64,000 nucleotides of DNA, taken from contig CALFPJ010000022.1 in assembly GCA_937919655.1 (NCBI GenBank), positions 1 through 64,000 on the forward strand, in the 5' to 3' direction. Position 1 is the stretch's first letter, and every line of letters starts with the position of its first letter. Below are positions 27,691-35,649 of the stretch, piece by piece. The position numbers and the translations under genes were made by a program. Below the pieces are notes generated by a model. The model did no database searches and was not told the DNA's origin. It saw only the letters and a list, made by a program, of their open reading frames with translations. This DNA is from an uncultured Gemmatimonadales bacterium. GTDB lineage: Bacteria > Gemmatimonadota > Gemmatimonadetes > Longimicrobiales > Gaopeijiaceae.

Positions 27691-28476
27691 GTGGCTCGGT
27701 TCGTGGATCTTTCGCGTGTGCAAGCAAAAGACCCTTCCCGTACCGTCCTCGTCGCCTCCGACGTTCACCTCGGCTCGATCTCCGTTGAGCAGCAGCAGGC
27801 GTTCATGGAATGGCTTTGCCAGGCTCAGGAAGCCGCCTCCTGGATCGTGCTCAACGGGGACATCTTCGACTTCTGGTTCGAATACGCTTGGGGGACCACC
27901 CGCGGCCACGATCAGGCCCTGAGCCGCCTCAAGTCGATGGTTCAGGACGGGGTTCGCATCACATTCATGGGAGGCAATCACGACTGGTGGGGCGGCCGGT
28001 ACCTACGCGATGAGATCGGCGTGGAGTTCCTACAAGACCCGGTCGTGGTGGACATGGCTGGGCGACGCACGCTCTTGGCGCATGGTGACGGCCTGGGAAA
28101 AGGCGATCTGGGATACCGAGCTATGCGCCTCTTGCTGCGGGGGCGTCTCACGCGGTGGGCCTTCGCGTCTCTGCCGCCCGCCGTGGGCGACCGAGTGGCC
28201 CGCGGAGTTTCCAAGACGGAGAACCGGTGGACCGCCCCGGGTGAGACGGAGACCCGGCGCGCGGCGGCATTGAGGCACTGGGCCCTCGCCGAACTCGACG
28301 CCCACGCGGAACTCGACTTAGTCTTGCTTGGTCATACGCACGTACCTGATTTTGTCACGACGGGTGCGGCGCGTTGGTACATCAATTCCGGCGATTGGGT
28401 GTACCACCGCAGCTACATCATCCTGCGCGAGGGTGAGGACCCGAGGCTCGAAGAGTGGAACGGAACAATTCTGTGA
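27691..28476 (+). CDS. lpxH: LpxH-type UDP-2,3-diacylglucosamine diphosphatase
   Basis: The 261-residue calcineurin-like phosphoesterase has metal-binding motifs in order: ASDVHLGS, NGDIFDFWFE, GGNHDWWGG, LAHGDGLGKGD and LGHTHVPD. The spacing and the FWFE element are those of LpxH, which cleaves UDP-2,3-diacylglucosamine in lipid A synthesis. It lies divergent from the LptE-like pair across 46 bases. The start is a GTG at 27691; a later start is possible because the first 17 residues are poorly conserved. Confidence 0.85.
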   Translation: MARFVDLSRVQAKDPSRTVLVASDVHLGSISVEQQQAFMEWLCQAQEAASWIVLNGDIFDFWFEYAWGTTRGHDQALSRLKSMVQDGVRITFMGGNHDWWGGRYLRDEIGVEFLQDPVVVDMAGRRTLLAHGDGLGKGDLGYRAMRLLLRGRLTRWAFASLPPAVGDRVARGVSKTENRWTAPGETETRRAAALRHWALAELDAHAELDLVLLGHTHVPDFVTTGAARWYINSGDWVYHRSYIILREGEDPRLEEWNGTIL

Positions 28477-29162
28477 GATTCCTAGGTCAAGCTAGCGCGG
28501 TGCGGCGGCTGTCCTCGACCCTGAGGTCGGCCGTGTTTCGGGCCGTGATCGTGCTCGCGCTCGGCTTCGCAGGCGGGCCAACGGCGGGGCGCGCCCAGGT
28601 GGTGCCCCCTGCCCCGGTTGTAACTGAACCCGCGACACCAGAGGAGCTCACCAAGCCCGAGGCCGGTGTCACCCAGGGCACGCCATCAGCACTAGGGGTG
28701 AGTCCGAGTGGGGCGTTTCTGCGCGCTGTGGCGGTGCCAGGGTGGGGCCACGCCGCGATCGGCTCGAGTACTCGGGCCGGTTTCTATTTCTTTCTGCAAG
28801 CGACTGCTGCATACGGGCTCATTCGCACGCGTAAGCGGATTACGGAAGTCCGCACTCGGGCGGACTTTCGCGAGGCAACCCTTCGCCATGACCTCGCCGC
28901 GCAGGGCGTCACCGAGCCGACCGCCATTTCAGCCGCGCTGGACGGCGACGAGATGTTCGAAGACCTGAGCGCCCTCACGGAATCTCGCCTGCAACAGCAG
29001 GAAGACTGGGCGGCCATGGGAATCTTCCTACTCTTCCTGAGCGGAGCCGACGCCTACGTCTCGGCTCATCTCAAGAACTTCCCCACCCCGCTCGAGTTCG
29101 AAGCCGCCCCGGTGGGCGACGGTCGCATGGAAGTCGGGATCAGGATTCCGATCGGGTCCTGA
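28473..29162 (+). CDS. DUF5683 family secreted protein
   Basis: A GTG at 28473 overlaps the lpxH stop (GTGA) and gives 229 residues with a signal peptide (FRAVIVLALGFAGGPTAGRA). The DUF5683 features are the helical hairpin AVAVPGWGHAAIGSSTRAGFYFF and the later WAAMGIFLLFLSGADAYVSAHL. Members are common in Bacteroidota and Gemmatimonadota and have no proven function. The coupling to lpxH suggests an envelope role. Confidence 0.8.
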   Translation: MRFLGQASAVRRLSSTLRSAVFRAVIVLALGFAGGPTAGRAQVVPPAPVVTEPATPEELTKPEAGVTQGTPSALGVSPSGAFLRAVAVPGWGHAAIGSSTRAGFYFFLQATAAYGLIRTRKRITEVRTRADFREATLRHDLAAQGVTEPTAISAALDGDEMFEDLSALTESRLQQQEDWAAMGIFLLFLSGADAYVSAHLKNFPTPLEFEAAPVGDGRMEVGIRIPIGS

Positions 29163-29209
29163 TTCGATGGCGGCGCGGTACACAGCGGCGAGAGATGCGG
29201 ATCACGTAA

Positions 29210-29303
29210 CGGGAACGTGTGGGAATCGAACCCACCTACCCGGGTTCTAGCCGGGCTGCACAGTTTTGAAGACCGCCGGAGACACCAGTCCCCCTCCGCC
29301 CCC
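29210..29303 (-). tRNA. selC: tRNA-Sec (anticodon UCA)
   Basis: Read on the minus strand, the 94-base gene folds as a selenocysteine tRNA. It has a six-pair D stem with a four-base loop (GGGGAC TGGT GTCTCC), an anticodon stem GCGGT/ACTGT around the loop CTTCAAA with anticodon TCA, and a long variable arm pairing CCCGG with CCGGG. The T arm is GTGGG TTCGATT CCCAC. The acceptor pairs GGGGGCG with CGTTCCC, including two G-U pairs, and the eighth position is a G-A mismatch. CCA is not encoded. The long extra arm, four-base D loop and UCA anticodon exclude a suppressor or tRNA-Ser. selA, selB and selD are not in the window. Confidence 0.9.
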
Positions 29304-29453
29304 TCTTGTTACCGCCACGCGAGTGCGCACGGCGGGCAAAGACGATAGGCATGGGCACGAGCCGCGCCAAGGCCCTTCGGCCCCATTTCTGGCTCGTGAG
29401 GTGGGCCTCACGGCGCCGGTTCCGAGACGCCGCACTTGAGGTGCTCTCCTGGG
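29304..29453. other. Intergenic stretch with hairpins after the truncated acyltransferase
   Basis: No gene is seen here. Minus-strand reading shows GTGAGG CCCA CCTCAC (a perfect small hairpin) and a longer pairing CACGAGCC with GGCTCGTG around 29355-29398. These may act as a terminator for the acyltransferase gene or lie in the leader of selC. There is no T-run to prove it. Confidence 0.3.
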
Positions 29454-30590
29454 TTACTGGCTGTCGATGACCCAGGCGGCGCCGAGTCGATCGAATTCTT
29501 CGGTCAATTCCCGACGTAACTCGGCCAGGCGGTCACGTCCACTCGGGTGCCGCACGGCTCTGAGAAATACCCGAACGTCTTCTCGTACCTGGCCCTGCCG
29601 TTCCCTCCACGCGATCGCCGCCAGTCCGGCGACCGGCGTCAGGCCCACGACAGCGGCCGCGGCACCTACGCCCCAGATGAACCAGCTCGAAAGGGCCATC
29701 AACCCCCACCACGACGGGAAGGTCAGAAGGCTCGTAGCCATCTTGTAGGTCGCGATCTGATCGAGCTCGGGCCTGAATCGAGGCGTAACGTGGCTAACGG
29801 CCATATACGGCAGCACCCAAATCGCCATTCCGAGAAGCGCAGCGGGCACGACGAGCGCGAGCATGAAGAGCTGTCGCACGGAGTATCGCAACACCACCGT
29901 CAACCGGTAGTTGGGGGGGACGTCACCCTCAGTGGCGCCCAACAATTTCAGAAGTCGCAAGTACCGCCGCACCGAGTGGCTCAGACGCGCCAGCTGTTCC
30001 GGGTCGGTCGCGCGAAGCCATCGGATTCCGTCGGCGAAACGTTTCAGGCGGGGGAGTCGACTGGCCATCGCGTCGCGTTCACGCCACTGCACCAGCCTCT
30101 TTTCACGCGCGTACAACCGCTCCGCGACCTCGACCAGTTCTCGGTCCTGTGGGTGATCGAAGTTGAGCGTCAGTGCCTCGAGTTTCTCCCGAATGGTGTC
30201 GGTGAGCATCCTCACCGCGGCCCGATCGTCCTCCTCGTAAGCACTCCGTAGGTCGGCCACCCGAAACGGCTCCCCAAAAGCGGCCACCACCCGACCACGA
30301 AAGAGGTGTTTCCGCGTGTAGGTGAGCCCCACAGGCTGGATACAAACTCCAAGCTGCCAATCGCTCTGGCTCTCGGACATGAGCGCGATTCGGGCGGCCC
30401 CAGAACGAATCGGCGTAAGCGCGGGGCCGGAGTGGCTCAGCCCCTCGGGATAGATCTGAACCGCCTCTCCTCTGTGGAGCGCGCCAATCGCCGCATCGAA
30501 CGTGGTGTCGTTCAGGTGCATCTGGGCGGGATCGTCCTGCCTGCGGTACACCGGCAAGCCACCGAGCCCCCGTAGCATCGTCCCAACCAA
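29454..30590 (-). pseudogene. PlsC-like acyltransferase, N-terminal catalytic motif missing
   Basis: The frame encodes the region after the HX4D box of a 1-acylglycerol-3-phosphate acyltransferase-like protein. VGTMLRGLGGLPVYRRQ, the third motif as YPEGLSHSG, then PVGLTYTRKHLFRGRV and a long C-terminal part with membrane segments are present. Upstream the same frame reads PLAKAPLFEQV, the normal linker after the catalytic box, but stops come at 30651-30656. No NH....D segment was found upstream on the minus strand, and deoC begins within about 110 bases. The gene therefore seems to have lost its catalytic N-terminus; the TTG at 30590 is a weak substitute start. Confidence 0.65.
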
Positions 30591-30763
30591 GACCTGCTCA
30601 AAAAGCGGCGCCTTCGCGAGCGGTCGCGACGGACGCCCTCCGGGCCTGACCTATCAGTGGTGCCAAGATGAGTCTGAACCCACCATCCGGGAAAGCGGCT
30701 AGCTGTCATCCACTGCGGCGGCGGGGTACCTTAAGAGCCTTGAATTCACTCGATCGACGACCC

Positions 30764-31798
30764 GTGACAACTTCGAATCCTCCGGCCCGTGACCGCACCG
30801 GGACTTACGTGTCGGCGAGCCGCGAGGTAAGCCCCCTGAGCATTCGCGACGGCGCTCGTAACCCGGGAATGCCCCTCGAACTCGATTGGGTCCGCGAGCT
30901 TCGCGTCAATCTCAGCGCCGTAGAACGGCGGACCGGGACGCTGGGCACGCGTCGAACCGTCAAGAAGGAGTGGCAGGCCGCTTGGCTGTTAAAGGCAATC
31001 ACCCTGATGGACCTCACGACGCTGGCCGGCGACGACACCGAGGCGCGTGTGCGCCGCCTGTGCGCAAAAGCCCGACAACCTGTTCGTCGTGATCTGCTGC
31101 AGGCGCTTGGCATGCCGGATGGCGTGGTGAAGGTCGGTGCGGTTTGTGTCTATCATCAGATGGTCCCGGCAGCGGTTGCCGCACTCGAGGGCAGTGGGAT
31201 CCCGGTCGCAGCCGTGTCGACCGGTTTTCCGCACGGCCTCAGTCCCATGGACCAGCGCATTGCGGAGATCAAGGCATCTGTCGCGGCCGGAGCCCACGAG
31301 ATCGATATCGTCGTGACGCGGGGGCACGTGCTCAGAGGTGATTGGCAGGCGTTGTACGACGAAGTACGCGCCTTCCGCGAGGCGTGCGGCGACGCGCATA
31401 TCAAGACGATTCTGGCCACCGGTGAGCTCGCGATGCTCCGCAACGTCGCCAAGGCCAGCCTGGTGTGCATGATGGCCGGGGCCGACTTCGTGAAGACCTC
31501 AACCGGCAAGGAAAGCGTCAACGCCACCCTCCCCGTCGGGCTCACCATGGCTCGGACCGTGCGTGCCTACGCGGAGCGGACCGGCTACGCGGTCGGATTC
31601 AAGCCTGCAGGAGGGATCAGGTTGGCGAAAGAAGCCCTCTTGTGGCTCATCTTGATGAAGGAAGAACTCGGTATCGGCTGGATGCAGCCCGAGCTGTTCC
31701 GCTTCGGAGCTTCGTCCCTACTCGGCGACATCGAACGCCAACTGGAGCACCACGTGACCGGCCGCTACTCAGCCCAACACAGGCATCCCATCGCATGA
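30764..31798 (+). CDS. deoC: Deoxyribose-phosphate aldolase (DERA)
   Basis: DeoC cleaves 2-deoxyribose 5-phosphate to glyceraldehyde 3-phosphate and acetaldehyde. This 344-residue form belongs to the longer DERA group like the animal enzyme. Marker stretches are ITLMDLTTLAGDD, FPHGLSPMDQRIAEI, the catalytic lysine segment FVKTSTGK, and VGFKPAGGIR with the proton-relay Lys. The start is uncertain: a GTG at 30764 is used, and ATG at 30869 would still leave a full catalytic domain. It overlaps the aldehyde dehydrogenase gene (ATGA), which would remove the toxic acetaldehyde. Confidence 0.92.
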   Translation: MTTSNPPARDRTGTYVSASREVSPLSIRDGARNPGMPLELDWVRELRVNLSAVERRTGTLGTRRTVKKEWQAAWLLKAITLMDLTTLAGDDTEARVRRLCAKARQPVRRDLLQALGMPDGVVKVGAVCVYHQMVPAAVAALEGSGIPVAAVSTGFPHGLSPMDQRIAEIKASVAAGAHEIDIVVTRGHVLRGDWQALYDEVRAFREACGDAHIKTILATGELAMLRNVAKASLVCMMAGADFVKTSTGKESVNATLPVGLTMARTVRAYAERTGYAVGFKPAGGIRLAKEALLWLILMKEELGIGWMQPELFRFGASSLLGDIERQLEHHVTGRYSAQHRHPIA

Positions 31799-34188
31799 GC
31801 AAGGTCGCTGAAATCTTCGAGTCTTTGGAGTACGGTCCCGCTCCTGAGGCGGACAACCTGGCCAACGAATGGCTCGAGGCCCATGGTCGCGCCTTCGGCC
31901 ACTTCATTGACGGCGCTTGGACCGACTGTGAAGGCGAGTCCTTCGACGTCGCGAATCCGGCGACCGCGCAGATCATCGCAAGGGTCAGCCAGGGCACACC
32001 CGAAGACGTCGATCGGGCGGTGCGGGCCGCCCGAGCCGCACAGGCCGGATGGTGGGCGCTGGGCCCGCACGCGCGAGCACGGTATCTGTACGCGATCGCC
32101 CGACGCATTCAGAAACACGCCCGTCTCTTTGCGGTGCTGGAGACGATGGACAGCGGCAAGCCGATCCGCGAGTCCCGGGACCTCGATATCCCGCTGGTGG
32201 CGCGCCACTTCTATCACCACGCGGGCTGGGCTCAACTCATGGCAGACGAGTTCCCAGATGCGGAGCCTATCGGCGTGGTCGGCCAGATCATCCCCTGGAA
32301 CTTCCCGCTGCTCATGCTAGCGTGGAAGATCGCGCCTGCGCTCGCCATGGGTAACACGGTCGTGCTCAAGCCCGCGGAGTTCACACCCCTCACCGCCATG
32401 CTGTTCGCGCAGCTGTGTGATGAGGTCGGTCTGCCCGCGGGCGTGGTGAACATCCTCACGGGTGACGGCCTCACAGGTGCGGCGCTCGTGGCCCACCCTG
32501 AGGTCGACAAGATCGCCTTCACCGGCTCGACCGATGTCGGCCGGATTATCCGGGAAGCGACGGCGGGGAGCGGGAAGCGTTTGTCGCTGGAGCTGGGTGG
32601 CAAGTCGCCCTTCTTGGTGTTCGAGGACGCCGATCTCGACTCTGTGGTCGAGGGCGTGGTCGACGCGATCTGGTTCAACCAAGGCCAAGTGTGCTGCGCG
32701 GGATCGCGCATCTTGGTGCAGGAGGGTGTCGCTGAGGCGCTTGAGCGAAAGCTCCGCGCCCGCATGGAGACGCTGCGTATGGGCGACCCGCTGGACAAAG
32801 CGGTCGACATGGGCGCGATCGTCGCCCCCGTGCAGCTCGAGCGCATTGAGCGCCTTGTGGCCCAGGGCCGCACCGAGGGCGCCGAGATCTGGCAGCCCTC
32901 CTGGAGCGCGCCCCGTGAGGGGTGGTTCTACCCGCCCACGCTGTGCACGAACGTCGCTCCGTCCGGGACGCTCGCGCAGGTCGAGGTCTTCGGGCCTGTT
33001 GTCGTCATGATGACGTTCCGCACGCCTGTCGAAGCCGTGGAGATGGCCAATGACACGCGTTACGGCCTCGCCTCGTCGGTGTGGTCCGAAAACATCAACC
33101 TCGCCCTCGACGTGGCGCCCAAGATCAAGGCCGGCACGGTGTGGGTGAACTGTACAAACCTCTTCGACGCTGCTGCCGGATTCGGTGGTTATCGAGAGAG
33201 CGGCTACGGACGTGAGGGCGGCGAGGAGGGCCTCCACGAGTACATGCGCCCCACGTGGGAGCGCCAGGCGCTGCCTGAGGAGCCCTCCCTGCCCTTCACC
33301 GGATCCTCCACCCCCGCGCCCGGCAGTACGGCTGCCACGCCGGCGATCGACCGCACGGCCAAGCTGTACATTGGTGGAAAGCAGGCCCGCCCTGACGGCG
33401 ACTACAGTTCACCCGTGTACGGGCACGACGGGACCGTCCTCGGCGAAGTGGGCCGGGGCAACCGCAAGGACATACGCAACGCGGTAGAGGCCGCCAGAAA
33501 GGCCCAGGGCGACTGGTCGGGCCGCACGGCCCACAACCGGGCACAGGTGCTCTATTACCTGGCTGAGAACCTCCAGACCCGAAGAATTGAGACCATCGAG
33601 CGCCTAGCGGCCTTCTCCGGCGACGAAAAGCACGCGACCGCAGAATTCGACGCCAGCGTGGACCGGCTCTTCACCTACGCGGCTTGGGCCGACAAATGGG
33701 AGGGGCGAGTCCACCACACCCCGCTGCGGAACGTCACGCTGGCCATGAAGGAGCCGATGGGCGTGATGGGGCTTGTCCCGCCCGGCGCGCAGCCGCTACT
33801 GGGGCTTATCTCCTGCGTGGCGCCGGCTATCGCGGTAGGGAACGCCGTCGTCGTCTTACCCTCGGAGCAGGCCCCGCTCATCGCAACGGACCTGTATCAG
33901 GTGATCGACACGTCTGACGTACCGTCTGGGATTGTGAACATCGTGACCGGCCCGCACTCGGAGGTGCTCCCGACGTTGGCCGCGCACGATGACGTTGACG
34001 CGGTGTGGTATTTCGGGAGCGCGGAGGGGTCCCGTCTGGTGGAGGCTTCCTCGGTCGGCAATATGAAGCGGACCTGGGTGAGCTATGCTACGGCCCGTGA
34101 CTGGTTCGACCGGCATCAAGGCCAGGGCGAGGAGTTTCTGCGTGAGGCGACCCAGGTCAAGAATGTGTGGGTCCCGTACGGAGCGTGA
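31795..34188 (+). CDS. ALDH16-type aldehyde dehydrogenase with two ALDH domains
   Basis: This 797-residue protein holds two aldehyde dehydrogenase domains. The first is complete, with IPWNF (about 166-170), ELGGK with Glu266, and the nucleophile in GQVC at Cys300. The second begins near 518 (LYIGGKQARPDGDYSSP) and lacks the cysteine loop and the Glu motif, as in the non-catalytic second domain of the ALDH16 family. The start overlaps the deoC stop. DeoC and ALDH16 partnership is known in other bacteria. Here acetaldehyde from deoxyribose is the likely substrate, giving acetate and NADH. Confidence 0.88.
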   Translation: MSKVAEIFESLEYGPAPEADNLANEWLEAHGRAFGHFIDGAWTDCEGESFDVANPATAQIIARVSQGTPEDVDRAVRAARAAQAGWWALGPHARARYLYAIARRIQKHARLFAVLETMDSGKPIRESRDLDIPLVARHFYHHAGWAQLMADEFPDAEPIGVVGQIIPWNFPLLMLAWKIAPALAMGNTVVLKPAEFTPLTAMLFAQLCDEVGLPAGVVNILTGDGLTGAALVAHPEVDKIAFTGSTDVGRIIREATAGSGKRLSLELGGKSPFLVFEDADLDSVVEGVVDAIWFNQGQVCCAGSRILVQEGVAEALERKLRARMETLRMGDPLDKAVDMGAIVAPVQLERIERLVAQGRTEGAEIWQPSWSAPREGWFYPPTLCTNVAPSGTLAQVEVFGPVVVMMTFRTPVEAVEMANDTRYGLASSVWSENINLALDVAPKIKAGTVWVNCTNLFDAAAGFGGYRESGYGREGGEEGLHEYMRPTWERQALPEEPSLPFTGSSTPAPGSTAATPAIDRTAKLYIGGKQARPDGDYSSPVYGHDGTVLGEVGRGNRKDIRNAVEAARKAQGDWSGRTAHNRAQVLYYLAENLQTRRIETIERLAAFSGDEKHATAEFDASVDRLFTYAAWADKWEGRVHHTPLRNVTLAMKEPMGVMGLVPPGAQPLLGLISCVAPAIAVGNAVVVLPSEQAPLIATDLYQVIDTSDVPSGIVNIVTGPHSEVLPTLAAHDDVDAVWYFGSAEGSRLVEASSVGNMKRTWVSYATARDWFDRHQGQGEEFLREATQVKNVWVPYGA

Positions 34189-34202
34189 AGCGGGGGGCTG
34201 CC

Positions 34203-34580
34203 CTAACGGCGCCGCAGAATGGAGTTTCGCGGCTCTTGGGGAATCGTGAGCGTCAGCCGGTCACCTGGCGACGCGTTCACGAGGTTGGACTCGTAGTCGT
34301 CCCCGGCGAGAAACTCCATGCGAAGCCGGATCTCATCGAGGCCTCTCCAGTCGATCACGAACGTCTTTGTCGTGTGACCCCCGACCTGTCCCAACAACTG
34401 TCGACCCCGCGTGGTCACGGAAAAGAGCCGCATGTCGTTGAAGTTCTGGTTCTCGACGATAATTTGGATTTGGCCGGGCCCACGGCTACTACGCGAAAAG
34501 GGGTCCGAAACCGCTCGGACTCCGCACGCGCCCGTCGCGAGAAGGGCACCGAAAACGAGGCTACGGAAAGCGCGTTGCAT
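34203..34580 (-). CDS. Small lipoprotein, unknown
   Basis: The 125-residue protein has a lipoprotein signal (LATGACGV). The mature part has the strand pattern IQIIVENQNFNDMRLFSV and ends LTLTIPQEPRNSILRRR. The stretch RGRQLLGQVGGHTTKTFVIDW resembles other small Gemmatimonadota lipoproteins with a single beta domain. It ends 15 bases from the convergent ALDH16 gene and is 27 bases from the next lipoprotein gene, so it is the last of a three-gene run. The function is unknown. Confidence 0.6.
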   Translation of the reverse strand: MQRAFRSLVFGALLATGACGVRAVSDPFSRSSRGPGQIQIIVENQNFNDMRLFSVTTRGRQLLGQVGGHTTKTFVIDWRGLDEIRLRMEFLAGDDYESNLVNASPGDRLTLTIPQEPRNSILRRR

Positions 34581-34607
34581 TCCTGGCGGGGCTCCCAGCG
34601 AGAGAGG

Positions 34608-35114
34608 TCACTCGTTACTGATCAAGCGCCAGATTAGACCAACGATGGGCCTTAGGACGATGGTCCCGCTCGGCTTGATGCCGCCGTCGGGCCCGCCCCC
34701 CGCCTCGCCATTTTTTACGCCGAGCGCAGAGACGGCGAAGTAGGTTGCGGCCGCGGTCAACCCCACTCCGAGCGCAACACTCTTCTTCGCGGAAAATTCC
34801 TGCAGGTCGAGCGACGCCAACTCGTCCCGAGCCACTCGCACGGTGTCAAATCTCATGATTTCCCGAAACGCACCGTACTCCTGCCGACTCTTCGTGGCGA
34901 GGACAACCGTGTCTCCAGACGAGACCACGATGCCCTCGATCGTAATAAGCTGGGGGGCGGAATTGCGATTCGTGATCGCCGACTGAATGGGTACCTGGGC
35001 CCGGACCGTCACCCCAGGCACCGGGTTCCCGACCGGCGTGTAGGTGCTACAAGCCGCAAACAACATCGCGCCCACGAGCGAAAGCCCGGGCCGGACTGAA
35101 TGACGCCGCGCCAT
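34608..35114 (-). CDS. Lipoprotein with C-terminal transmembrane helix, unknown
   Basis: The 168-residue product has a lipobox (LFAACSTYTPVG), then a beta-rich domain with ITIEGIVVSSGDTVVLAT, and a hydrophobic segment VALGVGLTAAATYFAVSAL followed by a Gly-rich loop. The start ATG at 35114 shares its A with the upstream TGA stop, so the two are coupled. No domain is recognised. Confidence 0.6.
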   Translation of the reverse strand: MARRHSVRPGLSLVGAMLFAACSTYTPVGNPVPGVTVRAQVPIQSAITNRNSAPQLITIEGIVVSSGDTVVLATKSRQEYGAFREIMRFDTVRVARDELASLDLQEFSAKKSVALGVGLTAAATYFAVSALGVKNGEAGGGPDGGIKPSGTIVLRPIVGLIWRLISNE

Positions 35115-35551
35115 CAAATGATCACCTCGACCGACCGGGTGAGCGCGCGGTTAAACATGTACACGAAGTTCCACGGGCTTCCTGGTAAGATCAGCCCGGA
35201 CTCTGAAACCAAGTTCCGATTGTCCACGTCAATGATCACGTCGACGCTGAGCGGATCGCCGGGGAGCGCGCTGACCTGCACGAACCACTGCCGGGCGATC
35301 GCGATGGTGAACGTCGTGTCGATCGGCATCGTGTGTAGGACGGTGTCGGACGCGAAGACTGTGACGCCCGTGACCCCGAGGTCGTCGATACTCGCAATGA
35401 ACTGCGTCGCGTAGACCACCTGCACCTGAGTTCCAACCGGGCCGCGTAGTTCGAAGAAAATATCCGACGGTGTCGGGTCCTCGAACGCCCCGCATCCCCA
35501 CACACCGAGAAGCGACAGCAAGCTCAGACGAAAAATATGACGTTTCTTCAT
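35114..35551 (-). CDS. Lipoprotein, unknown
   Basis: From the ATG at 35551 the protein has 145 residues with a lipobox (LLGVWGCGAFED). The mature part has FELRGPVGTQVQVVYATQFI and later WFVQVSALPGDPLSVDV, which looks like a single beta-sandwich. A terminator after susD lies upstream, so the three-lipoprotein run has its own transcript or depends on readthrough. The longer frame beginning at 35635 would overlap the terminator and is rejected. Confidence 0.6.
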   Translation of the reverse strand: MKKRHIFRLSLLSLLGVWGCGAFEDPTPSDIFFELRGPVGTQVQVVYATQFIASIDDLGVTGVTVFASDTVLHTMPIDTTFTIAIARQWFVQVSALPGDPLSVDVIIDVDNRNLVSESGLILPGSPWNFVYMFNRALTRSVEVII

Positions 35552-35577
35552 GGCGCGGAATCTACACGTAATTAGGT

Positions 35578-35630
35578 AAAAAAGGCGAGGCGCACCCGCA
35601 CACAAGGTACGGATGCGCCCGCCTTTCTTT
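35578..35630 (-). terminator. Rho-independent terminator after susD
   Basis: On the minus strand an imperfect stem built from AGGCGGGCGCATCC and GGGTGCGCCTCGCCT is followed by six T. It starts about 20 bases after the susD stop. The opposite strand ends with a weaker T-rich run, so it could work a little in both directions, but no plus gene reads into it. Confidence 0.8.
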
Positions 35631-35649
35631 ACCACCTACTGAGCACCAG

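Noticed and set aside
32317-33237. 306-codon open frame on the minus strand
   Set aside because: It is antisense to the first ALDH domain, which has all catalytic motifs; no protein family is recognised in the antisense frame.
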